Below, piece by piece: positions 21,611 to 30,491 of a DNA stretch of 56,850 nucleotides. Position 1 is the first letter of the stretch; every line of letters starts with the position of its first letter. The notes below the pieces were generated by a model, which was not told the origin of the DNA, ran no database searches, and worked only from the letters and a program-made list of their open reading frames with translations. The stretch comes from a virus: IMG/VR virus record IMGVR_UViG_3300020156_000033, positions 1 to 56,850 of that record. One strand, written 5' to 3'. The translations under genes were made by a program, and so were the position numbers.

Positions 21611-23767
21611 TCAGCTGACGGTCAGGTAGCTGAAGCACCCCTGCATGTTGCGCACGCCGACCCCGATGTAGCCGCTGGTCAGCTGGCTGTCGGTGGCGGT
21701 GAAAGACGCACCGGTGTCCAACCGGGTGCAGGTGATCTGCGTGGGCGTCACGGCGATCCGGACCCGGATGCCCGCCGTGCCGGTCGTGATCGCGGTGGAC
21801 GCCTGAGAACCGATCGACGTCTTGACGGGCGCGGCGACCGTTCCCGTCACCTTGAACAGCTCGATGGTGCCGTTGGTCCGCTGGAGCAGGTTGTAGCAGT
21901 TCACCGACCTGGTGTCGTCGTTGTAGCCCAAGTCGTCGGACATGCAGAACTGCACCTGCATGGACGACGTCGTGTGCGTGAAGTGCAGGAAGTCCATGGT
22001 CACTTCGATGGTGTACGAAGGACTCCTCGACGCCACCGGCCCCACCTGGCCGACGACCACCGCGCCGTAGTTGCCGCTGGTCCCGTCGTTGTAGCGGTCG
22101 AGCACAACCCCCTGGGCCAGGCCGGTGGTGTGCCCCGACCAGTCCAGCCCCGACAGCGACATGCGCTTCGACGTCGCCGCGTAGGTATCCTGCGTCGATC
22201 CGTCACCGGAGACCAGGAACGTGCCGCTGCTCTGGTTGGCGGTGACGAACCCCAGCTTCGGACCCGTCCCCGTGTAGGTGCGGGTCGCCGTGGTGTAGTA
22301 GCTCAGCGGCTTGGCGTTCTGCGGCAGGTTGAAGATGTTCGCGCTGCTCGCGTTGGCCGCCGACAGGTTGTTGCCGTCGGACTGGACCTCGCCCTTGAGC
22401 ACGACCCGGCCCCCGAGCCTGCGCCACTGGCACGGGTCGGTCGCGGTGAAGCCCGGCAGGGCGTGCAGGTTGACCCACTCGCTCGTCGGGCCTCCGTTGG
22501 GCATCATCTGGCCCCGGTACTGGTCCACGATGTTGCGGCCCATGCCGTTGTCCCAGCTGCCCGAGGCCAGCGCCACCCGTCCGCGCGTCCACCCCGTCGA
22601 GACGTAGGCCGCGTCGTCGCTGATGACCGACACCTGGGGCACGGCGGCGCGCAGCGCGGCCACGTCGGTCCGCGACTGCATGTCCAGGATCGCGCTGCCG
22701 GAGTTGGGCTTGGTGCCGTACACCAGCAGCCGCATCCCCGCCGACACGGCAGCCTGCATCCGCGCCGTGGTGGCGTCCGACCTCATGCCGTAGTAGGCGA
22801 AGCCCTCCGACATGAGCGACGCCGGGCTGGTCGCGCCCGCCGTCTCCAGGTAGCCGCCCGGGATTCCCGCCGCGATCGCCGGAGCGACGCACTCCTTCTG
22901 GAACCCCTGGACGATCACCCTCTCCTGCATGGAGAACTTGGCCACTTCGGCCACGATCGCCTGCCCGAGCGCCGTGCGCTGCGCCGTCGTGCTGGTCCCG
23001 TCGATCTTGGCCTCGATCAGCCAGCACACCGGCGAGGAGGCGTAGCGGCGGAACATGTCTTCCAACGTCGGGATCGGGTACTCGTCCAAGTTGGAGAACC
23101 CGAAGAGCCACGGCTTGACCGTCAGCCCGCGAACGCTGGGCAGGCTCAGCCCCGCGATCGGCACGTCCACGCCCGTTGTCTTGAGGCAGCTCAGATCGTG
23201 CTGGAGGACCAGCGCGCCGTCGGCCGTGAGCTGGACGTCGATCTCCAGGAGCTGGAGCCCCTGGTCCACCGCGTTGTCGAAGGCCAAGTAGCTGTTCTCG
23301 GGCGCGATGTTGCCGCCACCCCGGTGCGGGATGACCTGCGGCCACGTGAGTTCCGAGATCTTCAGGATGTTCGAGGCGGATTCACCGGGAGGGCCCTGCG
23401 GGCCTATCTCACCCTGGATACCCTGCGGCCCCTGATCCCCGGGATCTCCCTTGTCGCCCTTGGGACCGGGTTCCCCCTGCGGTCCCGGGTCCCCCGGATC
23501 GCCCTTGTCCCCCTTCGGCCCCTGGTCGCCCGCAGGACCGGCGGGACCGGGCACCCCCTGGGCTCCCTTCAGGGAGTCGAGCCACTGGTCCAGCGTGCCG
23601 CTGAAGCCCTCCTCGACGGCCAGCTCGTAGGCCGACTCCCCCGGCGGACCCTGTTCACCGCTTCCGCCGCCCCCGCTCGTCGTCGGAAGGGGCGTGTCGG
23701 GCGTGACGGTGACCCAATGGCCGGGCGTGTCTTCCGTGCCCGGGACGAAGTACTGGACGGCGGCCAC
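21611..23767 (-). CDS. Tail fibre with collagen-like stalk and GDPD domain, 718 aa
   Basis: Probable receptor-binding fibre that also degrades a cell-surface polymer. Residues 1-35 match the N-terminus of the neighbouring short protein. About 36-128 hold Gly-x-y collagen repeats (GDKGDPGDPGPQGEPGPKGD). About 145-375 is a glycerophosphodiester phosphodiesterase domain with all key residues: HRG 148-150, E157-N158, E175-x-D177, H190-D191. The rest is a beta-rich tip. GDPD domains hydrolyse glycerophosphodiesters and could act on teichoic acid of Gram-positive walls. GTG start overlaps the upstream stop as TAGTG. Confidence 0.85.
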   Translation of the reverse strand: MAAVQYFVPGTEDTPGHWVTVTPDTPLPTTSGGGGSGEQGPPGESAYELAVEEGFSGTLDQWLDSLKGAQGVPGPAGPAGDQGPKGDKGDPGDPGPQGEPGPKGDKGDPGDQGPQGIQGEIGPQGPPGESASNILKISELTWPQVIPHRGGGNIAPENSYLAFDNAVDQGLQLLEIDVQLTADGALVLQHDLSCLKTTGVDVPIAGLSLPSVRGLTVKPWLFGFSNLDEYPIPTLEDMFRRYASSPVCWLIEAKIDGTSTTAQRTALGQAIVAEVAKFSMQERVIVQGFQKECVAPAIAAGIPGGYLETAGATSPASLMSEGFAYYGMRSDATTARMQAAVSAGMRLLVYGTKPNSGSAILDMQSRTDVAALRAAVPQVSVISDDAAYVSTGWTRGRVALASGSWDNGMGRNIVDQYRGQMMPNGGPTSEWVNLHALPGFTATDPCQWRRLGGRVVLKGEVQSDGNNLSAANASSANIFNLPQNAKPLSYYTTATRTYTGTGPKLGFVTANQSSGTFLVSGDGSTQDTYAATSKRMSLSGLDWSGHTTGLAQGVVLDRYNDGTSGNYGAVVVGQVGPVASRSPSYTIEVTMDFLHFTHTTSSMQVQFCMSDDLGYNDDTRSVNCYNLLQRTNGTIELFKVTGTVAAPVKTSIGSQASTAITTGTAGIRVRIAVTPTQITCTRLDTGASFTATDSQLTSGYIGVGVRNMQGCFSYLTVS

Positions 23768-24045
23768 TACGCCCCCGCGATGATCCCCGCAGCACGCAGC
23801 GAGGCGAGCAGCGCGTTGAGCTGGGTGACGGCTGAGGCCTCGTCGGTAGCGTCGGCGACGGCGCCCGCCGGGGACAGGGACATGGTGGACGTGGCGCTGT
23901 CCCAGTCGAGCGGGGCCGTGGCGTTGACGTCAGAGGGCTGCATTCCTCCACCTCCAGTGACGGGCAGCGGGTTGTCGGTGGAGACGAGGATCATCCGGCC
24001 CGGATTGTCCGCGTCGCCGGGCTCGAAGTAGTGGATGCCGGACAT
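23767..24045 (-). CDS. Short tail-associated protein, 92 aa
   Basis: The N-terminus (YFEPGDADNPGRM, then STDNPLPVTGGGG) parallels that of the tail fibre (YFVPGTEDTPGHW, PDTPLPTTSGGGG), so it probably shares the attachment module. The remainder is an Ala-rich helix (EASAVTQLNALLASLRAAG) likely to trimerise. Start ATG after GAGGAGGACC. May be a truncated fibre or fibre-linker. Confidence 0.65.
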   Translation of the reverse strand: MSGIHYFEPGDADNPGRMILVSTDNPLPVTGGGGMQPSDVNATAPLDWDSATSTMSLSPAGAVADATDEASAVTQLNALLASLRAAGIIAGA

Positions 24046-24084
24046 GGTCCTCCTCGTGTCGCACGTGGTCACAGCATAACGAAA

Positions 24085-24107
24085 GCCCCGGCCACAAGGA
24101 CCGGGGC
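24085..24107 (-). terminator. Terminator after the endolysin gene
   Basis: On the minus strand GCCCCGG and CCGGGGC form a stem with TTTCG after it. Confidence 0.65.
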
Positions 24108-24120
24108 GGATGCGTTCATT

Positions 24121-25122
24121 CTAGCGCTTGGACTGGAACATGGTGGCCTTGCCGCCCCGCCATTCGTAATCGCCCTCGCCCAGCTGCTGGACGTAGACCC
24201 GCAGGCGCTCGTCCTTCTGGGTCACCTCGGTGATGGGCCGGGCGAACTTGGTGTTGGGGTAGGACCCCGCACGGAACAGCGGGCTGGGCTTGGCGCTGGC
24301 CGCCTTGTCGCCCTTCACCTTGCCGAGCATGACCTCGTAGTTGGGCTCGATCAGGTTGCCGTCGGCGTCCTTGGCGATGACCTCGCCCTCCAGCGTGCCG
24401 AGCACCTTGGTGTCGGCGAAGGCGATGGTCGCGTACTGGTTGTCCTTGGTCACCTTTTTGTCGGTGGCGTTGTCCCAGGTGATGCAGACGGGCTCGCCCT
24501 TCTTCAGCTTCTGGGTCGTGCTGGAGCTGAACCAGACCATGTCGGCCATATCGAGGAAGTCCCCCTCGGTCTCGTCGGTGTCGGGGGCAGCGGCGCCGCC
24601 CTTCAGGTTCCAGGCGGGCGGCTTGGCGAAGGTCCCGTTCCTGACCAGCGCGTACGCCTTGTCACCAGGGCAGGAGGTGGCGATGAAGTCGCGGTGGCCC
24701 TTCACGGTGCTCGCGATGCTGGACTCGGGCTCCATCAGCCACGCGCGGAGCTGGCGGACGGCCTCGATCTGAGCCGACGTGATGGTGTCCGTGGGGCCGG
24801 TGGCCAGGGTGACCGAGTAGTAGGTCGAGTTGCCGCCCGGCTGCGCCGCCTGCTGCTTGAACAGACCGCGCCCCTCCATGACGTAGCCGTGAGCACACGC
24901 CATAAAAGAATATCCAATGTCCGCCCAGCCCCGCGAGGGGCCGGTGTGGAACTTGCGGGTGTTCTGCCAGTACTCGACGCACTCGCCGTGCGCCTCGCCC
25001 GCCAGTCCCTGGTTGACGGAGTCGTAGTGGACGGCGATCCCGCTGCGCGGGTTGGCGTAGGAGGCGGGCGACGCCTTCCAGCCCAGGTCCTTGCGGCTCA
25101 TGTAGAGCTGCGGTTTCGGCAT
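24121..25122 (-). CDS. Endolysin: N-acetylmuramoyl-L-alanine amidase, 333 aa
   Basis: Cuts the bond between muramic acid and the peptide stem. Amidase_2 fold with zinc ligands H32 (AVHYDS), H143 (KGHRDF) and C151 (SCPGDK), and Y71 in the active site (DIGYSFM). Residues 1-165 form the catalytic part. After a linker, the C-terminal 140 residues are a beta-rich domain (probable wall-binding). A run of AT-ending codons encodes GYSF in the active site, unusual in this genome. No signal peptide, so it needs a holin. Confidence 0.88.
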   Translation of the reverse strand: MPKPQLYMSRKDLGWKASPASYANPRSGIAVHYDSVNQGLAGEAHGECVEYWQNTRKFHTGPSRGWADIGYSFMACAHGYVMEGRGLFKQQAAQPGGNSTYYSVTLATGPTDTITSAQIEAVRQLRAWLMEPESSIASTVKGHRDFIATSCPGDKAYALVRNGTFAKPPAWNLKGGAAAPDTDETEGDFLDMADMVWFSSSTTQKLKKGEPVCITWDNATDKKVTKDNQYATIAFADTKVLGTLEGEVIAKDADGNLIEPNYEVMLGKVKGDKAASAKPSPLFRAGSYPNTKFARPITEVTQKDERLRVYVQQLGEGDYEWRGGKATMFQSKR

Positions 25123-25131
25123 GGTCCTTCC

Positions 25132-25290
25132 CTACTCGCACGCCTCGCACGTGCGGTTCCTCTGGAGGGCGGGGTTCTGGTAGTCGGCGGCCCGGGTGGG
25201 TGGGAACGGCTTGTCCCAGCTGGCGTCGTCGGTGGGCAGCGGTTCCTCGGCGGATGCATCGACCGGTCCGCCGGGGGTGTGCTCAGACAT
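25132..25290 (-). CDS. Hypothetical acidic peptide, 52 aa
   Basis: ATG overlaps the end of the upstream gene. Pro/Asp/Glu-rich, apparently disordered (SEHTPGGPVDASAEEPLPTD) with C-terminal RTCEACE, a lone C-x2-C pair that could bind metal as a dimer. Lies directly before the endolysin. Confidence 0.55.
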   Translation of the reverse strand: MSEHTPGGPVDASAEEPLPTDDASWDKPFPPTRAADYQNPALQRNRTCEACE

Positions 25291-25762
25291 CGCAGACCTC
25301 GTCGGGCAGCGGCGGGTAGTTCTCCCGCTCCTCGTCGCTCTGCTCCCGCGCCTCCAGGTAGTCCCGGAGGATGTCGCGGTTGTCCTCGGCGGGGTCGGCT
25401 TCGACCAGCCGGGTGATCGTCTCGTCCAAGTTCTCCCTGTCCTGCGTCGTCAGCTCGGTGTTGTGCTTCAGCGTATCGAGGAACTGGCGGTTGATGTCGG
25501 TCTGGCAGTCCGCGCGGGCCGCGTCGTAGGCGGCACGCTGGCGGTCCACGTGGGCGTTGTACACCCCGAGCGCGACGGCGACCAGGGATACGACCAGTAT
25601 CCCCGCCGCCAGCGCCGTGCTCGCCGACACCGCGCCCCGGTCACCGCCGCCGTGGAAGCGGTCGGTGCCGGGGTCACCGGCGACCAGGATCATGTACGCG
25701 AGCAGGAACCCGCTGGTGTACCAGACCACGGCGTCCAGCGCGAAGGTCTCAGCCTGTGCCAT
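25283..25762 (-). CDS. Membrane protein with cytoplasmic coiled coil, 159 aa; holin candidate
   Basis: Two membrane helices (VVWYTSGFLLAYMILV and TALAAGILVVSLVAVALGVY) with a Gly/His-rich link between, then a charged tail with coiled-coil character (RENLDETITRLVEADP). Being adjacent to the endolysin it is a second candidate for holin or anti-holin. Overlaps both neighbours. Confidence 0.65.
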   Translation of the reverse strand: MAQAETFALDAVVWYTSGFLLAYMILVAGDPGTDRFHGGGDRGAVSASTALAAGILVVSLVAVALGVYNAHVDRQRAAYDAARADCQTDINRQFLDTLKHNTELTTQDRENLDETITRLVEADPAEDNRDILRDYLEAREQSDEERENYPPLPDEVCDV

Positions 25763-25967
25763 CGTGCTCCCTCGTCTCTGTTTCCTTGGTCTTCCCCGTG
25801 TGCTCCTGGTACACCAGGAACGCGGTGATCGTTCCGAGGAGACCGAACAGCTCGATGGGCACCGTATCCCCCCTGACGACGTACACCAGGAACGCGGTCA
25901 GCAGGACCCCGAGCACACCCAGCAGAGCGATGACCCGGATGATCTGTACCACCACGCACACCCCCAC
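25749..25967 (-). CDS. Small two-helix membrane protein, 72 aa; holin candidate
   Basis: GTG start in a run of GTGs. Helices VIALLGVLGVLLTAFLVYVV and IELFGLLGTITAFLVY joined by a short polar turn, then a charged tail (TGKTKETETREHDG). This is a classic small class II holin layout. Overlaps the 159-aa membrane gene by 14 nt, so they may be a holin/anti-holin pair. Confidence 0.65.
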   Translation of the reverse strand: MGVCVVVQIIRVIALLGVLGVLLTAFLVYVVRGDTVPIELFGLLGTITAFLVYQEHTGKTKETETREHDGTG

Positions 25968-26024
25968 TACGTTGATCCGATATTGCCATCTCGGGAGCTG
26001 GGGCGTGCGTCCCGGGTGAGTAGC

Positions 26025-26174
26025 TTACTGAGGGTTATCGGTACCCGACTCCAAGGCCACAATCTGTGACTGGAAGACGTCGTTCTGTGCTTGTGCCATG
26101 GCCAGTTCGAAATGGAGCTGCGCGATCTGCTCCTTCAGCTTCTCGATGACCTTCTCGGCGGGGATGCCTGCCAT
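26025..26174 (-). CDS. Coiled-coil microprotein, 49 aa
   Basis: ATG at 26174 after GGAGACACGGGC. The product is a single amphipathic helix with heptads (IPAEKVIEKLKEQIAQLHFE; further to FQSQIVALE) and a short polar tail. Probably a dimeric adaptor. Local base composition is lower in GC than the main structural genes. Confidence 0.6.
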   Translation of the reverse strand: MAGIPAEKVIEKLKEQIAQLHFELAMAQAQNDVFQSQIVALESGTDNPQ

Positions 26175-26191
26175 GCCCGTGTCTCCTTGTG

Positions 26192-26446
26192 CTACTGCTC
26201 GGTCGAATTGCTGAAGGTCTCCCGCTGCTCGGTGATCGTGGTCCGGACAAGGTCCTCCACGTTGTAGCCAGCCGAGGCGTAGGCGTCAGCCAGGAAGTTC
26301 AGTGCCGATTCGAGGAGGTCGGGGTCCTGGACACTGGCTGCTATGCGAACCTCCTGACTGGGCTGGCCAGGAGAAGGATTGCTCGGATCGTAAGGCATGT
26401 GAGCACTGAACACGTACTCGTAACGCGTGGTGACCCAATTGTTCAT
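26192..26446 (-). CDS. Hypothetical protein, 84 aa
   Basis: ATG overlaps the previous stop (TGATG). N-terminal VTTRYEYVFSAHMPYD and a C-terminal helical part (DPDLLESALNFLADAY). Pro/Ser-rich in the middle. Unknown. GC content looks lower than in neighbouring tail genes. Confidence 0.6.
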   Translation of the reverse strand: MNNWVTTRYEYVFSAHMPYDPSNPSPGQPSQEVRIAASVQDPDLLESALNFLADAYASAGYNVEDLVRTTITEQRETFSNSTEQ

Positions 26447-26988
26447 CAAAACTCCTTCGGAAGGGTGAGGTAGGGGCTGATGATGCGGGCGAGGTCCATC
26501 GCATCGGCAAGTTCCATTTTATCGGAGTCTTCCTCGATCATCTGCATCAACTCCTTCCACACGTCGTTGTCCGCGACCTCCATCGCGGCCTCGACAGCAC
26601 CAATCAGCGACGGTTCGGCACTCGCCTCTTCGACGGCGTCCACCAGCTGGTCGAGCACACCCGCCCGGGTGGCCGATCCGCTGCGTTGCGCTGCCGCCCT
26701 GAGCACACCCCCCACCTTCTCGTCCCGCACTTCGTAAGCGTTGCGGTGCATGTCGTTGGGCAGCTCAGGAGGGCAATGGAGCGCCGCCATGAGGACACGA
26801 GTCGCGTCTTCGTAGCTGAGATTCAGCATGCGCGCTCGGCAGACGATGGCTTCCCGCGTGATACCGCAGTGGTGCCCTTCCCCTGTCCGGGGATGGTTGT
26901 AGAAGACGCTGTAACCGTCCTCTGCGTTACGGTCTGCGATGCGGTCCCTGATCACATGGACCAGTTCGATCCTGCCCGTGCCTGTCAT
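26446..26988 (-). CDS. Hypothetical protein, 180 aa
   Basis: ATG overlaps the stop of the minor tail gene (ATGA). N-terminal half with His/Cys (YNHPRTGEGHHCGITREAIV), which could be an enzyme-like metal or nucleophile centre, and a helical C-terminal half (AVEAAMEVADNDVWKELMQM). No family recognised. One of three small genes between tail and lysis modules, with below-average GC. Confidence 0.6.
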   Translation of the reverse strand: MTGTGRIELVHVIRDRIADRNAEDGYSVFYNHPRTGEGHHCGITREAIVCRARMLNLSYEDATRVLMAALHCPPELPNDMHRNAYEVRDEKVGGVLRAAAQRSGSATRAGVLDQLVDAVEEASAEPSLIGAVEAAMEVADNDVWKELMQMIEEDSDKMELADAMDLARIISPYLTLPKEF

Positions 26989-29900
26989 CCTGCTCCTCCT
27001 TGGAACGCCATGTAGAAGATCCCGGAAACGCTGGCGTTGCACGCCCAGGCGAACGAATTCGAACCGATCTCCGACACGTAGAAAGACCGTGTCGCGGCGG
27101 CCAAGGGCGTGATCACCGGCCGTGCTTCCCCGCTACGCGGCGGTACTGGCCACGGGACGGTCCCCGCAGAACTCCCAGCCGACGTACGGTACCCGGCCCG
27201 GATCAGGTCGTCCGTGTCGTGCGCACCTGTGAACTCCCCCCAGATGTTCATGATCCGGAGGTTGGATTCGATGCCCGTCTTGTAGTCCCCGTACTCCGTG
27301 GCCAGCTTGACGCCGCCCATCCCCTGCTGGAGCACCAATGCGGCGCGACCCGAATTGTTGATGGTGGTCTCCGCCGACAGGGCAACCAGGGCGCCCGCAC
27401 CGTAGGACCCGCCTGCGCTTGAGGACTCGCCGAAGATGCAGGGTTGGAGTTCTCGGCTAGTGAGGCCCGTGTGGAACTGGACGCCTGCACGGCCGGGGTA
27501 GACGGCGTTGCTCAGGATGGCCCGCTGACCGGCGATGCCCGACTGGAACTGGCCGGTGGCCGTCATGTCCCCCGACGCAGCCGAGTAGGACAACGTCACC
27601 TGGCCGCTGCTGCTGTAGCCGGTCATGCCGGTACTGGTGATCTTCAGCCCCCGGCTCGCGGTGGCCGTGGTCTGGATCGTGGCACCGGTGATCGTGTGCT
27701 TCGACGTGATGGCGTCGGCGTCGAGCTGCGTGGTCTTGATCGCGTCGGCGGCGATGGCGCCTGCGGTGACCGAGCCGACCATGAGGTTGTCGGCGGTGAT
27801 CGCGTTGGCGGCGATCTTGCCGGTGGTGATCGCGCCGTTCTGGATCAGGGTCGATCCGAACCCGAACATCGGCAGCTCGAAGTCGTAGACCCCGAACTCC
27901 GCCCCCTGCTCCATACCCGGGTTGGCGGCCAAGTTCAGCTGAATCCACATGAGGGGGAGGATGTGGGTGACGGGGTTGTCCGGGTCGCTGGCGTTGAGGG
28001 TGTCGATGTCCAGGACGTAGGTGTAGGTGGACACGTCGCTGGCCGAGGCCCCGGGGCCCGGGTAGGCGGTGAGCGGCGCGTTGAGGGTGTACCGCGTGTC
28101 ATCGGCGCGGCGGTAGTACCAGACCACGTACAGGTCGATGGACGACGCCGCGCTGTAATTGGCCCGGTACACCTGGCAGCGGTAGGTGACCTCGGTCAGG
28201 TCCTCGACGGCGTAGAAGTTCTCGGGCGCGCTGTTGCGCAGGTCGTTGAGGGAGACCGGGGTGGCGTCGGCACCGGTCTGCAACGGCATGATCCAGGCCA
28301 GGGTGCCCGAGGCGGGCTGCGTGCCCGTCAATTCCACCTGGTAGCCCTTGCGCCCGACGGGGAAGGTGTAGCCGTAGGTGGCCGTCCACCCGCTGCTGGT
28401 CCCCGTGGAGGCGATGACTTCCCGGACGTCGTTGACGGCCGGATCGGTGAGGCCGGGGTCCACGATGGCGTTCTCGAAGCCGCCGATGGCCAGCTTCTCG
28501 GCCGTGACCGCGCGGGCGTTCAGCTTGTCGGCGATGACCGCGCCGGTGGCGATCTTCGAGGAGGAGATCGCGCCGTCCTGGAGCACACGGTCGCGGACCG
28601 CGTTGTCGGCCAGCAGTTCGTAGCCGATGGACCCGGGGGTCAGGATCTCGCTGGGGTTCAGCGGCTCGGGCGTGGCCGAGGCGATCCCCGAGGGGCCGGA
28701 CTCGTTGCCGCTGTTGTCCACGGCCGTCAGGCGGAAGTCGCGGGCCTCGCCGTAAGGCTGGCCGGGCACGACGAGCGTGCCCGCCCGGTACAGCGTGCCG
28801 ATCATCGCCCAGTCGTTCGTCCCGCCCGGCGCCATGTAGACGTTGACGTGGTCGAAGTCGGCCACCATCCCCGCGCCGTTGAAGGCCAGGCCGTCCCAGA
28901 CCACGCTGATCACGCCGAGGCGGACGCTGGTGGTGGGGTCGCTGGGCTCGGGCGGCGGCGTGGTGTCGGGCAGCGTCAGGATCGTCTCGACCTCGGACGG
29001 CCCGGAGTAGATGTCGTTGTGCCCGATGGCCCGCACACGGACGGCGTAGCTGGTGTTGATGTCCAGCGGGCCCATGGTCGCGGTGTTGTCGGGGTCGGTG
29101 GTGCGGGTCACCTCCTGCCACGGCAGCCCGAACTCGTTGCGCCGCAGTTCCACCGCGTACCGGTCGATCTGCATGTCCCCGCCGGTGGTGGCGGTGTCAA
29201 CCAGGTCCCAGGCCGCGCTGACCTGCGCCTGCGGACGACCGGCCCCGTCGATGTAGGTCGTGGTGCCCAGCACCAGGTTCTCCGGCGCGGACGGGGTGCG
29301 CCCGTCCTCGCCTTCGGGCACGGGCCGACCGCCGGAACCGCCCGGCATCCCGATGCCGCCGGTGATCCCCGCGAGCTTGCGCTGCTGCATGATGTCGCGT
29401 TCGAGGAACCGGTCGTTGAGGACCAGGTTCCCGCCGAGGCGGTTGCCCGTGTCGGCCGTGAGCGTGACCTGGCGGATGCGCAGCTTCTCCTGCACGCCCT
29501 CGCTGTTGGGCGCGAGGATGTGGTCGCCGGGCCGGTAGTCCAGGTACGGCAGCTTGTGCGCCGAGGGGAACCGGATCTCCCGGGTCATCTGGACCCGCTT
29601 GTCGGCGGTCTTGTCCAGCGAGGACTGCGCGAGCACCTGCATGGTGGCCACGTCGCTGACGCCGCTCTGCGTCAGGTAGTCCTCCCAGATGCCCCACGGC
29701 GTCAGCGCGCCGGAGTTGGGCATGTCCAGGTAGATGCCGTTGTCGCCCTGCACGAGCACACGACCGGCCAGGGCCTCGTAGCTCGCGTCGTCGGGGGCGG
29801 CCACCAGATCGCGCCCGTAGAACAGGCTGACGGCGTCCGGACCGGTGGACTTGTCCAGGTTGAGCGCGCCGTTGGCGTTGTAGACCTGGAGCTGGCGGCC

Positions 29901-30491
29901 CACGATCGTCCAGTCCACCACGCCTTGGTCGGTGAGCTGCATCAGCGTGGTGAACAGGTCCTGGCCCGCGTCGAACCCCATGGTCAGCGACGTCGCCCAG
30001 GCGTCGCCGTTGGAATCGAGGGACGAGGTGAAGCTGTAGTCCAGCTGGGGCACGTTGCCCCGGTCGCGCGCCTCGTTGATGAGGGTCAGCAGCACATTGC
30101 CCGGCGAGGACGCCGAGAAGTTCCGCTTGCCCTGGTCATCGAACAGGGTGTAGCGGATGTTGCGGACCTTCTTCATCACCCAGCCGTAGCTGGGCATGGT
30201 GTAGTTGACCAGCCCTTCGCGGGCGAGGTCGTCGTTGGCCGAGCGCAGCCGCAGGAACCGCATGCCCGCGTATTCGGTGTACTCCTCCTCGCCCTCGCGG
30301 GCCAGCTGGAGGGCGATCTCGACGGGCTGGTTGAGCAGTTCGTGCCGCCGCGCGCGGGGGTGGTAGCCCAGGGTCAGCGAGGAGAGGTCGTTGAGCGGCC
30401 CGGCGAACTGGAGGCTGGAGGGGTCGGGCAGCTCGCCCAGCCGGTCGCCGTCCGGTTCGTAGGCGGTCAGCTTGTACCGCAGACCTGTCAC
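26985..30491 (-). CDS. Minor tail protein (baseplate/fibre) with two fibronectin III domains, 1168 aa
   Basis: Structural tail-tip protein. The N-terminal 400 residues resemble Gp37-like/hub domains of siphophage tails (start MTGLRYKLTAYEPDGDRLGE). About 410-620 are two fibronectin type III repeats (SYAVRVRAIGHNDIYSGPSE; FRLTAVDNSGNESGP). About 620-660 and 900-960 contain the repeating DNAVRDRVLQDGAISSSKIA and AITADNLMVGSVTAGAIAAD pattern of tail-fibre beta-helices. The C-terminus is a beta-sandwich tip. Stop overlaps the next start. Confidence 0.8.
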   Translation of the reverse strand: MTGLRYKLTAYEPDGDRLGELPDPSSLQFAGPLNDLSSLTLGYHPRARRHELLNQPVEIALQLAREGEEEYTEYAGMRFLRLRSANDDLAREGLVNYTMPSYGWVMKKVRNIRYTLFDDQGKRNFSASSPGNVLLTLINEARDRGNVPQLDYSFTSSLDSNGDAWATSLTMGFDAGQDLFTTLMQLTDQGVVDWTIVGRQLQVYNANGALNLDKSTGPDAVSLFYGRDLVAAPDDASYEALAGRVLVQGDNGIYLDMPNSGALTPWGIWEDYLTQSGVSDVATMQVLAQSSLDKTADKRVQMTREIRFPSAHKLPYLDYRPGDHILAPNSEGVQEKLRIRQVTLTADTGNRLGGNLVLNDRFLERDIMQQRKLAGITGGIGMPGGSGGRPVPEGEDGRTPSAPENLVLGTTTYIDGAGRPQAQVSAAWDLVDTATTGGDMQIDRYAVELRRNEFGLPWQEVTRTTDPDNTATMGPLDINTSYAVRVRAIGHNDIYSGPSEVETILTLPDTTPPPEPSDPTTSVRLGVISVVWDGLAFNGAGMVADFDHVNVYMAPGGTNDWAMIGTLYRAGTLVVPGQPYGEARDFRLTAVDNSGNESGPSGIASATPEPLNPSEILTPGSIGYELLADNAVRDRVLQDGAISSSKIATGAVIADKLNARAVTAEKLAIGGFENAIVDPGLTDPAVNDVREVIASTGTSSGWTATYGYTFPVGRKGYQVELTGTQPASGTLAWIMPLQTGADATPVSLNDLRNSAPENFYAVEDLTEVTYRCQVYRANYSAASSIDLYVVWYYRRADDTRYTLNAPLTAYPGPGASASDVSTYTYVLDIDTLNASDPDNPVTHILPLMWIQLNLAANPGMEQGAEFGVYDFELPMFGFGSTLIQNGAITTGKIAANAITADNLMVGSVTAGAIAADAIKTTQLDADAITSKHTITGATIQTTATASRGLKITSTGMTGYSSSGQVTLSYSAASGDMTATGQFQSGIAGQRAILSNAVYPGRAGVQFHTGLTSRELQPCIFGESSSAGGSYGAGALVALSAETTINNSGRAALVLQQGMGGVKLATEYGDYKTGIESNLRIMNIWGEFTGAHDTDDLIRAGYRTSAGSSAGTVPWPVPPRSGEARPVITPLAAATRSFYVSEIGSNSFAWACNASVSGIFYMAFQGGAG

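Noticed and set aside
23390-23650. Repetitive DNA in the tail fibre that could pass for a repeat array
   Set aside because: The period follows Gly-x-y codons of a collagen-like stalk, not a CRISPR or tandem noncoding repeat.
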